Assembly: GCA_934691935.1 (NCBI GenBank)
Contig: CAKUTH010000002.1
Location: 1-64,000 of the forward strand
Direction of reading: 5' to 3'
Source: an uncultured Candidatus Melainabacteria bacterium
GTDB taxonomy: Bacteria; Cyanobacteriota; Vampirovibrionia; Gastranaerophilales; Gastranaerophilaceae
Length of the DNA stretch: 64,000 nt
The notes below the pieces were generated by a model, which saw only the letters and a program-made list of their open reading frames with translations, made no database searches and had not been told where the DNA came from. Both the position numbers and the translations under genes were made by a program. Position 1 is the stretch's first letter, and each line of letters opens with the position of its first letter. Of the stretch, positions 8,457 through 18,115 are shown in pieces.

Positions 8457-9424
8457 TTTTTGTCCTCAATTTTTTTCATCCAATCTTGATTATTCAAATA
8501 CCAATCAATTGTAATCTTAATTCCTTCTTCAAACGTCAAAGAAGGCTCCCAACCCAATTCTGATTGAATTTTATCGTTGCAAATTGCATAGCGTTTATCA
8601 TGTCCCAATCTATCTTGAACATATTTGATAGAGCTTTCATCCTTGCCCATAGCATCCAATATAAGATGAGTAATCTCCATATTAGTTTTTTCATTATGTC
8701 CGCCAATATTATAAACTTCTCCTATTTTACCCTTATGAAGCACCACATCGATTGCCGAACAATGATCATAAACATACAACCAGTCACGAACATTTAACCC
8801 ATCTCCGTATACAGGAACTTTTTCACCTTTCAAAAGTTGCGAGATGAAAAATGGAATAAGTTTTTCTGGATATTGATAAGGTCCATAATTGTTGGAACAT
8901 CTTGTGTTCAAAGTTGGTAAACCATAGGTTTCATGGTATGCACGCACAAGCATATCTGCTCCAGCCTTGCTGGCAGAATAAGGACTGTTTGGCGCAAGTG
9001 GCGTTGTTTCTGTAAAATAACCGCTTTTACCAAGAGTTCCATAAACCTCATCTGTAGAAACTTGCAAATATTTTTCAGTCTTAAATTCTTTCGCTAATTG
9101 TAAAAGATTCAATGTACCTTGCACATTGGTTTCTACAAAAATTTCGGGATGCTTAATAGAATTATCAACATGAGATTCTGCCGCAAAATTCACAATCGCA
9201 TCAACCTGTTCAACAAGTTCTGGTACAAGTTTTTTGTCGCAAATACTTCCATGAACAAATCTATAATTCGGATTATCTTTTACATCATCAAGATTTTCCA
9301 AATTTCCACAATATGTAAGCGCATCAAGGTTAATTATTTTGTAATCAGGATGTTGTTTCAACATATATCTAACAAAACAGCTTCCAATAAATCCTGCACC
9401 ACCTGTTACCAGTATTGTTGTCAT
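8444..9424 (-). CDS. rmlB: dTDP-glucose 4,6-dehydratase
   Basis: 326 residues from MTTILVTGGAGFIGS, the NAD-binding motif of this SDR family; GGAGG lies 7 bases upstream of the ATG, which decides this start over an upstream one inside rmlC. VSTDEVYG, the YSASKAGAD active site and RCSNNYGPYQYPEKLIP are hallmark RmlB segments. It converts dTDP-glucose to dTDP-4-keto-6-deoxyglucose. No rmlA is present in the window; its dTDP-glucose must come from elsewhere. Confidence 0.95.
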   Translation of the reverse strand: MTTILVTGGAGFIGSCFVRYMLKQHPDYKIINLDALTYCGNLENLDDVKDNPNYRFVHGSICDKKLVPELVEQVDAIVNFAAESHVDNSIKHPEIFVETNVQGTLNLLQLAKEFKTEKYLQVSTDEVYGTLGKSGYFTETTPLAPNSPYSASKAGADMLVRAYHETYGLPTLNTRCSNNYGPYQYPEKLIPFFISQLLKGEKVPVYGDGLNVRDWLYVYDHCSAIDVVLHKGKIGEVYNIGGHNEKTNMEITHLILDAMGKDESSIKYVQDRLGHDKRYAICNDKIQSELGWEPSLTFEEGIKITIDWYLNNQDWMKKIEDKKCSA

Positions 9425-9425
9425 T

Positions 9426-9965
9426 TTATACCTCCGCCAATGTTGGTTGTACTTTATCTTTTTCCGATAAAATTGGGTCAAAATCAATTCCCCAATCAAT
9501 ATTTATATCTTTGTCATTCCACAAAACTCCGCTATCAGCTTGAGGTGCATATTCGCCACTAGCCTTATACAAAAGTTCCGCCTCATCTGACAAAACCACA
9601 AAACCATGAGCAAACCCTTCTGGAATATATAGCATATACTTGTTTTCTTCTGACAACTCAACTTTTACGTACTGACCGAACGTCTTTGAATTTTTTCTAA
9701 TGTCTACAGCAACATCATAAATTCTTCCGCGCCCGCATCTAACAAGTTTTGCCTGCCCATACGGTGCTTTTTGATAGTGCAAACCTCTTAATACATGTGC
9801 TGTCGACTTTGAATGATTATCCTGATTAAATTCAACATCAATACCATTTGCAAAAAACTCTGATTTTTTATAACTTTCCATAAAAAATCCACGATTATCA
9901 CCAAAAACTTTTGGTTTAACCAAAATTACATCTTTTATCCTTTGCGGTTCAAATTCAAATGGCAT
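9426..9965 (-). CDS. rmlC: dTDP-4-dehydrorhamnose 3,5-epimerase
   Basis: 179 residues, the usual RmlC length, cupin fold. Diagnostic segments are DNRGFFMESYKKSEF, NQDNHSKSTAHVLRGLHYQ (catalytic His in RGLHYQ), VDIRKNSKTFGQYVKVELS and YIPEGFAHGFVVLSD. It epimerises dTDP-4-keto-6-deoxyglucose at C3 and C5. First gene of the minus-strand sugar operon; its stop lies 2 bases from the rmlB start. Confidence 0.95.
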   Translation of the reverse strand: MPFEFEPQRIKDVILVKPKVFGDNRGFFMESYKKSEFFANGIDVEFNQDNHSKSTAHVLRGLHYQKAPYGQAKLVRCGRGRIYDVAVDIRKNSKTFGQYVKVELSEENKYMLYIPEGFAHGFVVLSDEAELLYKASGEYAPQADSGVLWNDKDINIDWGIDFDPILSEKDKVQPTLAEV

Positions 9966-10089
9966 GATTTCCCCTTCTCATCATCCTAATAACATAATAT
10001 TAATTATACACAAAACTTAGTTATTGGACAAACAGGTAATAGATTTATTTGTATTAATAGGTTAAAAGTCTGGTAGAGAGGAATTTCAG

Positions 10090-10584
10090 ATGAAAAAAAT
10101 ATTAACATTACTATTAATAATGCTACCAATGACAGGAGTTGCCATGGAAAACAAAATAAAATTCGACGATAAAACATACAATCTTTCCGTAAACACAACA
10201 AACGGATATAATTACTATTTAAAAGGCGAAAATTCAGACAATTGGCACTCTAAAATCAGTATAAAAGAATTGGGCGCAAACTCAAACCCAACAAAACTTT
10301 CTGCAGAACTTGCACATCAAATCCAATCAGAAAACCCGAGTGCATCGGTTTTGGTCTATCCTGATGCTGGCATGGTCGGATATTTACTCCCAAACAAGCA
10401 TTTTTATGAATACAATACAGTGAGTTTTCAAAAAAATAGAGAATTTACTTATTCAAAAAGATTTTACATATCTGAATTTGACAGCAAAGAAACTGCTCGT
10501 CAAAACGCTATAAATTTTGCTGAAAAAAATAACAAAAAGTATATGGAGCTTACAAATCGAGAAGCTCAAAAAGTAAAAAGATAA
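10090..10584 (+). CDS. Small exported protein of unknown function
   Basis: 164 residues with a clear signal peptide (MKKILTLLLIMLPMTGVAM). The mature part is Asn-, Lys- and Tyr-rich with no domain I can name. AGAGAGGAA-type sequence upstream (GGTAGAGAGGAATTTCAG) provides the ribosome site. Stands alone between the rml operon (divergent) and a winged-helix gene. Confidence 0.7.
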   Translation: MKKILTLLLIMLPMTGVAMENKIKFDDKTYNLSVNTTNGYNYYLKGENSDNWHSKISIKELGANSNPTKLSAELAHQIQSENPSASVLVYPDAGMVGYLLPNKHFYEYNTVSFQKNREFTYSKRFYISEFDSKETARQNAINFAEKNNKKYMELTNREAQKVKR

Positions 10585-10691
10585 AAACTCATTTGTGTTT
10601 TATAAAATAATATTAAAGTTTTCAAAAATTCTGTCGTAATATAATACGTAAATAGGATAGCAGAAGGTAATTTTTACGGTAGAATTCAATT

Positions 10692-11015
10692 ATGTACGAT
10701 TATCAGACAGAACTAGAAGACAAAGAATTAAAGCAGGTAGGGCTTGAGCTAATGTTTATGACACCTGAAAAAGGTGCTGTAGACAATTGGGTTACAGCTG
10801 TTGAGCTTGCAAAAATGGTTGAACTTCCTGTCGATGTCGTCAAAAAAAAGTTGAATATTTTAAAAGATAAAGATATCGTCAGAGTTAAGGGGATTAATCC
10901 AAAATATTGGAAATTTGACGATTATAATTTTCAAAGAATGGACGAAGATGACGAAGTTTACAAACTACTTTGCTGTTTTGATGATGTAGATTTTGACAAG
11001 TATTTTCAGTACTAA
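10692..11015 (+). CDS. Small winged-helix-like protein
   Basis: 107 acidic residues. The segment NWVTAVELAKMVELPVDVVKKKLNILKDKDIVRVKG reads as a helix-turn-helix plus wing (marked here in two parts: NWVTAVELAKMVELP and VDVVKKKLNILKDKDI), so a DNA- or protein-binding role is possible. There is no Shine-Dalgarno; TAGAAT lies exactly 6 bases before ATG, suggesting a leaderless transcript. Convergent with mnmE, 6 bases between the stops. Confidence 0.6.
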   Translation: MYDYQTELEDKELKQVGLELMFMTPEKGAVDNWVTAVELAKMVELPVDVVKKKLNILKDKDIVRVKGINPKYWKFDDYNFQRMDEDDEVYKLLCCFDDVDFDKYFQY

Positions 11016-11021
11016 TTGAAT

Positions 11022-12356
11022 TTATTTTCCAATACAAAAATGGTCAAAAATATTGTTTAAAATTTCGTCGGTAATTACTTCACCAGTGATTTCGTCTAAA
11101 AACAATAGTGCCGATTTCAAATCAATAGAGATTAAATCTTGCAATTCGTTACGTTCTGAAGCCTCTAATGCTTGGGTTAAACTTTGTTTGCATTTTGCAA
11201 GACAATCTTGTTGACGGTTGTTGGTCACAAATTCAGTATCTTCAAGTGAGAAATTATACGCAACTTCTTTTATTTTATTCTTTAATTCCTCAAGCCCTTC
11301 TTTTGTTACAGTAGAAAGATATAACACATTTGGCTCACGAACATCAATTAAATCTGATTTATTTGCGATAATGATATGATTTTTATTTTTTATTAATTCT
11401 AAAATTACCTTATCATCATCGTTCATGCCTTTTGAAGCATCATACAAAAACAACACAAGGTCCGCAGAATCCGCAGATTGCTTTGAATATTCAATTCCGA
11501 TTTCTTCAACTTTTTCGATTTCTTCCCCGTCACGTATCCCCGCGGTATCAATCAAAGTAATTGCAACATCCCAATCCAAAGTTTCTGTCAAAACATCACG
11601 AGTAGTACCTGCAATATCTGTAACAATTGCACGCTCTACATTCAACAAAGTATTAAACAATGATGATTTCCCGACATTTGGTTTACCAACAATAGCAATT
11701 TTTATTCCTTGACGCATTATGTTTGATGAATTTGCTGATGCCAAAATTTCATCAATTTTTGCAATTGCTTTGCGGAATTCTTCTGTCAAATACTCGTATT
11801 CAGGTTCTGCAACATCTTCTGGAAAATCAATCCCTGCAATGATTTTTGAAAGAACATTAAATATATCGTTTCTTATTTCTTTAATTTTTGCACCCAAAAC
11901 TCCCGAAAGATTTTTTACTGATTGTTTTGCAAAATCTTTTGTCTTGGCATGAATTAAATCTGCAACCGCCTCTGCTTGAGATAAATTCATTTTTTTATTC
12001 AAAAATGCTCGTTTTGTGAATTCTCCACGTTCAGCCATTCTAGCGCCATTTTTCAACACGATATCAAGAATATTCCTCACAACATTAATTCCACCGTGGC
12101 AATGAATTTCAATAACATCTTCACCAGTATAGCTATTTGGATTTTTAAAAGGCAGGACAATTACTTCATCAATTTTCTTATCCCCATCAACAATCCAGCC
12201 ATGAGAAATTTTCCCAGCCTCTGGATTTGTTTTTGAATAAATTTTATTGATAATTTCAAAACTTTTATCGCCAGATATACGAATTACTCCAACTCCGCCT
12301 GTACCAATAGGAGTTGCAATTGCTGTTATTGTATCAAATTCTTGTATAATATTCAT
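11022..12356 (-). CDS. mnmE: tRNA uridine-5-carboxymethylaminomethyl(34) synthesis GTPase
   Basis: 445 residues from MNIIQEFDTITAIATPIGTG. N-terminal folate-binding domain, helical domain, an inserted Ras-like G domain (GKPNVGKSSLFNTL, DIAGTTRD, DTAGI, NKSD) and the invariant C-terminal FCIGK, whose Cys is characteristic of MnmE. With MnmG it modifies the wobble uridine of several tRNAs. The upstream ATG at 12389 would overlap a promoter: TATAAT ends 6 bases before ATG 12356, so the message is probably leaderless. Confidence 0.95.
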   Translation of the reverse strand: MNIIQEFDTITAIATPIGTGGVGVIRISGDKSFEIINKIYSKTNPEAGKISHGWIVDGDKKIDEVIVLPFKNPNSYTGEDVIEIHCHGGINVVRNILDIVLKNGARMAERGEFTKRAFLNKKMNLSQAEAVADLIHAKTKDFAKQSVKNLSGVLGAKIKEIRNDIFNVLSKIIAGIDFPEDVAEPEYEYLTEEFRKAIAKIDEILASANSSNIMRQGIKIAIVGKPNVGKSSLFNTLLNVERAIVTDIAGTTRDVLTETLDWDVAITLIDTAGIRDGEEIEKVEEIGIEYSKQSADSADLVLFLYDASKGMNDDDKVILELIKNKNHIIIANKSDLIDVREPNVLYLSTVTKEGLEELKNKIKEVAYNFSLEDTEFVTNNRQQDCLAKCKQSLTQALEASERNELQDLISIDLKSALLFLDEITGEVITDEILNNIFDHFCIGK

Positions 12357-12370
12357 AAACCAATTATATA

Positions 12371-12415
12371 ATAAAAAAAAATTCCACAACCCTCATAAAA
12401 AAAGGATTGTGGAAT
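12371..12415 (-). terminator. Rho-independent terminator downstream of the 12.4-13.1 kb gene
   Basis: On the minus strand ATTCCACAATCC and GGGTTGTGGAAT pair around a T/A-rich loop and are followed by nine T. It lies just upstream of the mnmE promoter, so it insulates mnmE. Confidence 0.8.
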
Positions 12416-12424
12416 ATGCTAAAT

Positions 12425-13123
12425 TTACATATATTTTTGAGCAATCTGCAATGCCGTAGATGCAGCAACTCCATAAGGTCCAAAACCACTCAATGCACTT
12501 GATGCCAAATTAGCATAATCGCCAAGTCCGCCTCTTGAAGTTTGATTTGCTGAATATGCCTGTGCGTTGTAGCTATTGCCAGAATTACTATTTGCTTGAG
12601 AACCGTTGATAAAATTCATTGCGCTTGAATTCATTTGTTCCTGAATACCTTGCAAAAAGTTTAAATAATTATACCTTTGCGAAAGTTCATTATTTATAAG
12701 TTCGGAACGTTTTGCACTAATATCCTGCGCCAAACTGTTAATTGCATCCGCTCGATTTGCTTCTATGCCGTTCAAATTGTTCAAAAACACAGAATTGTCA
12801 AAATTGCCAAACCTTGATGCAATATCTGTTTTTAAACTGTTTAGCATTGGTGAATACATTTTATCAACAAGTTTTTGCCCATTCAATGTATAAGCATTTA
12901 ACTCTGATTGTAGATTATTTCTTGTATTTTCATCAAAAATATTCACATTAGGCAAAGAATTGGCAAATGAATTTTGAGCATAATCATAAGCCTTCTTTTC
13001 GGCATCAGACATATTATAATTGGAAATGACATTATTTCCTTTTTTGTATGTTGTAGCTTTTGTTTGTCCGTTAATATTTACTGTCCCAGTAGAATATGAC
13101 GGATATTTAGATGTTTTACCCAT
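12425..13123 (-). CDS. Unknown protein, Asn/Ser-rich with glycine/alanine C-terminus
   Basis: About 232 residues from MGKTSKYPSYSTG; AAGGA 6 bases upstream decides this ATG over one 15 bases earlier. No signal peptide or membrane segment at the N-terminus. The middle (YDYAQNSFANSLPNVNIF, then long amphipathic helix-like sequence with ANRADAINSLAQDISAKRSE) looks coiled coil; the end (LASSALSGFGPYGVAAST) is small and apolar. The layout reminds me of phage structural or internal-virion proteins, but no phage gene neighbours it. I do not recognise the family. Confidence 0.6.
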   Translation of the reverse strand: MGKTSKYPSYSTGTVNINGQTKATTYKKGNNVISNYNMSDAEKKAYDYAQNSFANSLPNVNIFDENTRNNLQSELNAYTLNGQKLVDKMYSPMLNSLKTDIASRFGNFDNSVFLNNLNGIEANRADAINSLAQDISAKRSELINNELSQRYNYLNFLQGIQEQMNSSAMNFINGSQANSNSGNSYNAQAYSANQTSRGGLGDYANLASSALSGFGPYGVAASTALQIAQKYM

Positions 13124-13212
13124 TTGTCGTCCTTTCATTAAATATTATTTGTAATATTTAAGGACAAAAATTTAGTGAATTTAAAAGGCATATAACATTA
13201 TATCACGTGTAT

Positions 13213-13246
13213 TTGAAATCTGTAAAGTATGTGATATAATTTATGT
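13213..13246 (+). promoter_or_regulatory. Promoter abutting the TPR gene start
   Basis: TTGAAA (13213-13218), 16-base spacer, TATAAT (13235-13240), then 6 bases to ATG 13247 with no Shine-Dalgarno. Transcription from this promoter would begin at or next to the start codon. Confidence 0.75.
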
Positions 13247-14995
13247 ATGAAAAATATTGAAGAACTTATAAACAAAAAAGAATTTGCAACCGCAAAAGAA
13301 GAATTACTAAAGATTTTAGAAAAAGATGAAAAAAATATTGAAGCCTTAAAACTTTTGGGACTTTGTTATGTAAACCTTGGTGAATACAAAGAAGGACAAG
13401 ATGTTTTTGAAACTGTTGTAAAATATAATGATGATGCAACCAGTTGGTTTTATCTCGCAAATTGCTACGATAATCAAGATGATTATTTGCACGCAATTTC
13501 AGCTTATGAAGAAGTTTTGAGAATGCGTAGCGGATACAGCGATGCCTACAAAAATTTGGCAATCGTTTATGTAAAAAACAAAGAACCTCAAAAAGCCATT
13601 GAAACAGCACAAAGAGCTCTTGATTACGTGAAAGACGATTATACAGTTTACTACATTGCAGGAACCGCAAGCATGGCTTTGAAAGACTTTGCGCAGGCAT
13701 TAATGTTTTTTGGGAAAGCATTGGAACTAAATCCTGAACATTCCCAGCTATACAACAATCTCGGAACATGCTATGTTTCAACAGGCGAACTTGACAAGGC
13801 TTATGAAAGTTTTTCAAAAGCCAGCAAGTACGACCCGAAAAATTCTATCACATATTTTAATATCGCATCTATTTTACAGATGCAGGGCAAACATGAACAG
13901 GCATGCGAATTTTTCAAAAAAGCATACGAAATTGACCCACAGGACAACTATCTGGTTGCGCTCGCACTATCTGAAGTTAAGTCAAATCAGATAAACGAAG
14001 CCATAAGTCATTACAAAACGTTAGCTTCTCATCATCCAGAAAAACCTAACTTCCAGTACAATTTGGCTTGTTGTTACGATGCTGTCGGAGAATACGGCAG
14101 TGCAATAATTATTCTGGCTCAATTAGTATTGCTTAACCCAAAATCAGTTTCAATGTCCAGAAAATTAGCTAACATTTACCTGAAAGTTGGCAAATTTCTG
14201 AACGCAAAAGAAATTTATGAAAGAATTATCCGTCAGGGCAATGTTTCTTACGAAATTTATTATGAATTTGCTCATATTTGTCTAAAAACAAATGATAGCG
14301 ATAAGGCTGAAAAAATCTTGAAAAAAGTTGTTGAATTAAATCCAGAATACGCTCCTGCTCATAAGGATTTGGGCGTATTATATTTGAGCAAACGACTTTT
14401 TGACTACGCAGAAGATGAGTTTAAAAATGCACTAAAATGTTCACCAGAAGATTTTGGCTCTTTATTTGAATATGCAAACTTTTTACATGCAACAACAGAT
14501 TTCAAAAAAGCTGACGAATATTATGAAAAAGCACTTAAAGTTAATCCTGACGATTACGAGGCTATCGGCTTCTGCGCTTTGAACAAAATGCTTTTAGGTG
14601 ACTTAAAAACAGCAAATTCTATGATAGAAAAGGTGCTGGACAAAGTTTCTAACGATGGATTTATGTACTTTATCGCTGGAAAAATTAAATATTTACAAAA
14701 TAACTTTGAAGATGCGAAAATGTATTACATTAAATCCTATGAACTTGAAAAAGCGACAGATACAGAACACATGCTTGGAATGTGTTATTTTGAGCTGGGT
14801 GACTACGAGCAGGCTAACGGAATTTTCAAACATCTCCTTAAAGATAGCCCTCTAAATGTCAATTTGTTATTAAATAGTGCTAAATGTTATGAAAAACTTG
14901 GCAAAAATGACGATGCCCTAGCGACATTGGACAAAATCACAGAAACATTCCCTGAATGCGAAGAAGCTCAAGAAATGATTAGAGCACTTTCTTAA
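13247..14995 (+). CDS. Tetratricopeptide-repeat protein (cytoplasmic)
   Basis: 582 residues made almost entirely of about 16 TPR units (for example AIETAQRALDYVKDDYTVYY and SQLYNNLGTCYVSTGELDKA), a superhelical protein-binding scaffold. No signal peptide or membrane segment, so probably cytoplasmic; partners cannot be inferred. The start is set by a strong promoter 6 bases upstream. One of three long TPR proteins here; the other two are exported. Confidence 0.85.
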   Translation: MKNIEELINKKEFATAKEELLKILEKDEKNIEALKLLGLCYVNLGEYKEGQDVFETVVKYNDDATSWFYLANCYDNQDDYLHAISAYEEVLRMRSGYSDAYKNLAIVYVKNKEPQKAIETAQRALDYVKDDYTVYYIAGTASMALKDFAQALMFFGKALELNPEHSQLYNNLGTCYVSTGELDKAYESFSKASKYDPKNSITYFNIASILQMQGKHEQACEFFKKAYEIDPQDNYLVALALSEVKSNQINEAISHYKTLASHHPEKPNFQYNLACCYDAVGEYGSAIIILAQLVLLNPKSVSMSRKLANIYLKVGKFLNAKEIYERIIRQGNVSYEIYYEFAHICLKTNDSDKAEKILKKVVELNPEYAPAHKDLGVLYLSKRLFDYAEDEFKNALKCSPEDFGSLFEYANFLHATTDFKKADEYYEKALKVNPDDYEAIGFCALNKMLLGDLKTANSMIEKVLDKVSNDGFMYFIAGKIKYLQNNFEDAKMYYIKSYELEKATDTEHMLGMCYFELGDYEQANGIFKHLLKDSPLNVNLLLNSAKCYEKLGKNDDALATLDKITETFPECEEAQEMIRALS

Positions 14996-15096
14996 TAACG
15001 ATTTTAAGCGCGCATAAGTAATACAATTCAATACGCAAAATATTCGTTAATTTTGTAAAGATTATTTTAAAATTTCTCAAATACCAGTGTTTGTGC

Positions 15097-15102
15097 TATA
15101 CT
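15097..15102 (+). promoter_or_regulatory. Extended -10 promoter of gyrA
   Basis: TATACT preceded by TGTGC, giving a TGn-like extended -10, about 20 bases upstream of the GGGAGA ribosome site of gyrA. No good -35 is seen. Confidence 0.5.
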
Positions 15103-15127
15103 TAGGGTAAGGATAAAGGGAGAAAAC

Positions 15128-17686
15128 ATGAGTAATCAACAAAATATGTTTGCGGACGGAAAAATCGTTCCTGTTAATATTAGAGAAGAAATGAAACGTT
15201 CATATATTGATTATGCGATGAGTGTAATTGTCGGACGTGCACTGCCAGACGTTAGAGATGGCTTAAAACCTGTACACAGACGTATTTTGTACGCAATGAA
15301 CGAACTTGGAATGACACCTGACAAACCATTCAAGAAATGTGCACGTATCGTTGGTGAAGTTCTTGGTAAATATCACCCACACGGCGATACAGCTGTTTAT
15401 GAAGCATTAGTTCGTATGGCTCAAGACTTTTCTACCAGATATTTAACAGTTGATGGTCATGGTAACTTTGGTTCTGTTGACGGTGACGGCGCTGCTGCAA
15501 TGCGTTACACAGAAGCAAGAATGCACAAAATTACACAGTCAATGCTTGCCGATATTGATTGCGAAACAGTTGAATTTGAACCAAACTTCGACGGCTCTTT
15601 GCAAGAACCTTCAGTGTTGCCTGTTAGACTTCCAATGCTTTTATTAAACGGTGTTTCAGGTATCGCTGTTGGTATGGCGACAAATATTCCGCCTCATAAC
15701 CTTTGTGAAATTGTTGACGGTACTATCGCCTTAATCGACAATCCAAATATAACTGTTACAGAATTAATGGAATACATCAAAGGTCCTGATTTTCCAACAG
15801 CAGCAACAATTATCGGTATCAACGATATTAAACAAGCATACGAAACAGGTCGTGGTTCTATCAAAATGCAAGCTGTTGCAAATTTTGAAGAAATCGCAGG
15901 TGGCGCAGGTCGTCAAACTCGTACAGCGATTGTTATTACAGAAATTCCTTATCAGGTTAACAAAGCAGTTCTTATTGAAAAGATTGCAGAATTAGTAAAA
16001 GACCAAAGAATTAACGGGATTTCAGATATTCGCGATGAATCTGACAGAGAAGGTATGCGTATAGTTATTGAACTTAAACGTGACGCAAAACCTGATGTTG
16101 TTAAAAACAATTTGTTCAAGTTTACTCAACTTGCAACGACTTTTGGCGTAAACAACGTTGTATTGTGTGGCAAACAGCCTAGACTTTTAAATTTGTATGA
16201 AATTTTATCAGAATTTGTTGAACACAGGGTTGAAATTGTTACAAGACGTACAATTTTCTTCCTTAAAAAAGCAAAAATCAGAGCTCATATTTTAGCTGGT
16301 TTAATTATTGCTTTGGGTTCTATTGACGAAGTTATTGAACTTATCAAAAAATCAAAGACTACAGACGATGCCAGAGTTGGCTTGATGAGCAGATTTGGAC
16401 TTGATGTTGATCAATCAAATGCAATATTAGAAATGCAATTGAGAAGATTAACTGGCTTGGAACAAGACAAAGTTAAGGCTGAATATGATGAGTTAATCAA
16501 GAAAATTGCCGAATACGAAGAAATTCTTGCAAGCCGTCAAAAAATTCTTGATATTATCAAAGGCGAATTGCTTGAAGATAAAGCTAAATATGGGGACGAC
16601 AGAAAAACTCAAATTTTACCTGAACAAGGCGAAGTTACAATTGAGGACTTGACTCCAAACACTCCAATGGCAGTATTTATTACACACCAAGGATATTTAA
16701 AACGTATCTCACTTGACACGTTCGAACGCCAAAATCGCGCAACACGTGGAAAATCAGGTATAAAAACAAAAGAAGATGACGATATTCAACACTTCTTCAC
16801 GGCTATGATGCATGACAAAGTATTGTTCTTCTCATCAAAAGGAACTGTATATAGCTTAAGCGTTTATGACTTCCCAGAAGGCGGACGTCAAGCTAAAGGT
16901 TTACCAATAATAAATGTTCTTCCAATTGAACAAGATGAAAGAATTACTGCAGTTGTTCCTGTAAGCGCATTCTCACAAGATTTGAACCTTATTATGCTAA
17001 CTAAAAAAGGTTACATCAAACGAATTGAACTTGACAATTTCTCAAATATCAGAAGAAATGGTATCATCGCAATCGGATTGGAAGAAGGCGACGAACTTAA
17101 TTGGGTAAAACTTGCAACTGCACGCGATGAAATCATTATCGGGACATCTTGCGGTATGGCAATCAGATTCCCAATCGAAGATCTTAGACCGTTAGGCAGA
17201 AGCGCACGCGGTGTAACTTCTATGAAATTGAGAACTGGTGATGAAATTGTTGGTTGTGACATCGTTCCTCGTGATTATGATGCAGATTTGCTTGTTGTAA
17301 CTTCTGACGGCTTTGGCAAACGTACAAAACTTTCAGAATTCAGAAGTCAAAACAGAGGCGGAATAGGTTTGATTGCAACTAAATTTAAATCTTCAGCATC
17401 AAGACTTGTTGCATTGACAATAGTTCAAGATTCCGACGACATTATGATGGTTACTGCAAACGGAGTTGTAACAAGACTTAACGCAGGTTCAATCTCTCGT
17501 CAAGGCAGACCTGCAACAGGCGTAAGAGCTCAAAACCTTGTTGATAGCGACACAGTTGTTTCTGTAAACAAAATCGTAAACCCTGATGAAGATGAACAGG
17601 TTAAGAAAGATGTCGCATCAATGGACGCACAAGATGCTCAATCAAATGTTTCTCAAACAAGTCTGTTAGATAATAGCGAAGAATAA
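15128..17686 (+). CDS. gyrA: DNA gyrase subunit A
   Basis: 852 residues, normal GyrA length. The breakage-reunion domain has YAMSVIVGRALPDVRDGLKP, the active-site Tyr in AAMRYTEAR, and the quinolone-region segment YHPHGDTAVYEALVRM. The C-terminal beta-pinwheel has the GyrA-box segment QNRGGIG, which separates gyrase from topoisomerase IV. It introduces negative supercoils with GyrB. Thr and Glu occupy the positions equivalent to E. coli Ser83 and Asp87; Thr is common naturally, so resistance should not be inferred. GGGAGAAAAC precedes ATG. Confidence 0.97.
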   Translation: MSNQQNMFADGKIVPVNIREEMKRSYIDYAMSVIVGRALPDVRDGLKPVHRRILYAMNELGMTPDKPFKKCARIVGEVLGKYHPHGDTAVYEALVRMAQDFSTRYLTVDGHGNFGSVDGDGAAAMRYTEARMHKITQSMLADIDCETVEFEPNFDGSLQEPSVLPVRLPMLLLNGVSGIAVGMATNIPPHNLCEIVDGTIALIDNPNITVTELMEYIKGPDFPTAATIIGINDIKQAYETGRGSIKMQAVANFEEIAGGAGRQTRTAIVITEIPYQVNKAVLIEKIAELVKDQRINGISDIRDESDREGMRIVIELKRDAKPDVVKNNLFKFTQLATTFGVNNVVLCGKQPRLLNLYEILSEFVEHRVEIVTRRTIFFLKKAKIRAHILAGLIIALGSIDEVIELIKKSKTTDDARVGLMSRFGLDVDQSNAILEMQLRRLTGLEQDKVKAEYDELIKKIAEYEEILASRQKILDIIKGELLEDKAKYGDDRKTQILPEQGEVTIEDLTPNTPMAVFITHQGYLKRISLDTFERQNRATRGKSGIKTKEDDDIQHFFTAMMHDKVLFFSSKGTVYSLSVYDFPEGGRQAKGLPIINVLPIEQDERITAVVPVSAFSQDLNLIMLTKKGYIKRIELDNFSNIRRNGIIAIGLEEGDELNWVKLATARDEIIIGTSCGMAIRFPIEDLRPLGRSARGVTSMKLRTGDEIVGCDIVPRDYDADLLVVTSDGFGKRTKLSEFRSQNRGGIGLIATKFKSSASRLVALTIVQDSDDIMMVTANGVVTRLNAGSISRQGRPATGVRAQNLVDSDTVVSVNKIVNPDEDEQVKKDVASMDAQDAQSNVSQTSLLDNSEE

Positions 17687-17713
17687 CGATACATCTAAAT
17701 ACGGGAGAAATTC

Positions 17714-18115
17714 ATGACACGCTGGGTACAACGTTTTGAAAATCTTGAAAAATCAGTACAAAATCTTGAAGATACTAGGGATTGTATTAAACGTGAAGGT
17801 ATTAACAAGATTTATACAATGGCGTTAATTCAGGCATACGAAATTGTCTTTGAACTCTCTTGGAAAACTCTAAAGGATTATTTAGAATATAACGGTATTA
17901 CAACTGATACTCCGCGTGAAACCATAAAAGAAGCCTTCGCTAGAAATATTATTAGCGATGGGCAAGTTTGGATTGAGATGATGGAAGCAAGAAACAAAAC
18001 TTCGCACACATACAAAGAAGAATTTGCGACAGAGCTATGTAATGATATTTTAAATACCTATATCCCAAAAATAAACATTTTGACCGAATTCTTGAAGGGT
18101 AAAATTAATGGATAA
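17714..18115 (+). CDS. HEPN-type nucleotidyltransferase substrate-binding protein (HI0074-like), putative toxin
   Basis: 133 residues, all alpha-helical, matching the HI0074 / HepT-like family: FELSWKTLKDYLEYNGI, PRETIKEAFARNII, and RNKTSH near residue 96, an Rx4H motif that in many HEPN proteins is the RNase active site. It pairs with the overlapping nucleotidyltransferase downstream (8-base overlap). In characterised pairs the MNT enzyme modifies or neutralises the HEPN partner. GGGAG lies 8 bases before ATG. It follows gyrA by 27 bases and may be co-transcribed with it. Confidence 0.85.
   Translation: MTRWVQRFENLEKSVQNLEDTRDCIKREGINKIYTMALIQAYEIVFELSWKTLKDYLEYNGITTDTPRETIKEAFARNIISDGQVWIEMMEARNKTSHTYKEEFATELCNDILNTYIPKINILTEFLKGKING

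Noticed and set aside
12425..13123. Prophage structural gene
   Set aside because: The composition is suggestive, but it stands alone between housekeeping genes with its own terminator; no second phage gene supports it.
15128..17686. Quinolone-resistance change in GyrA
   Set aside because: Thr and Glu at the positions of E. coli Ser83/Asp87 occur naturally in many bacteria; without a sensitive relative nothing can be concluded.
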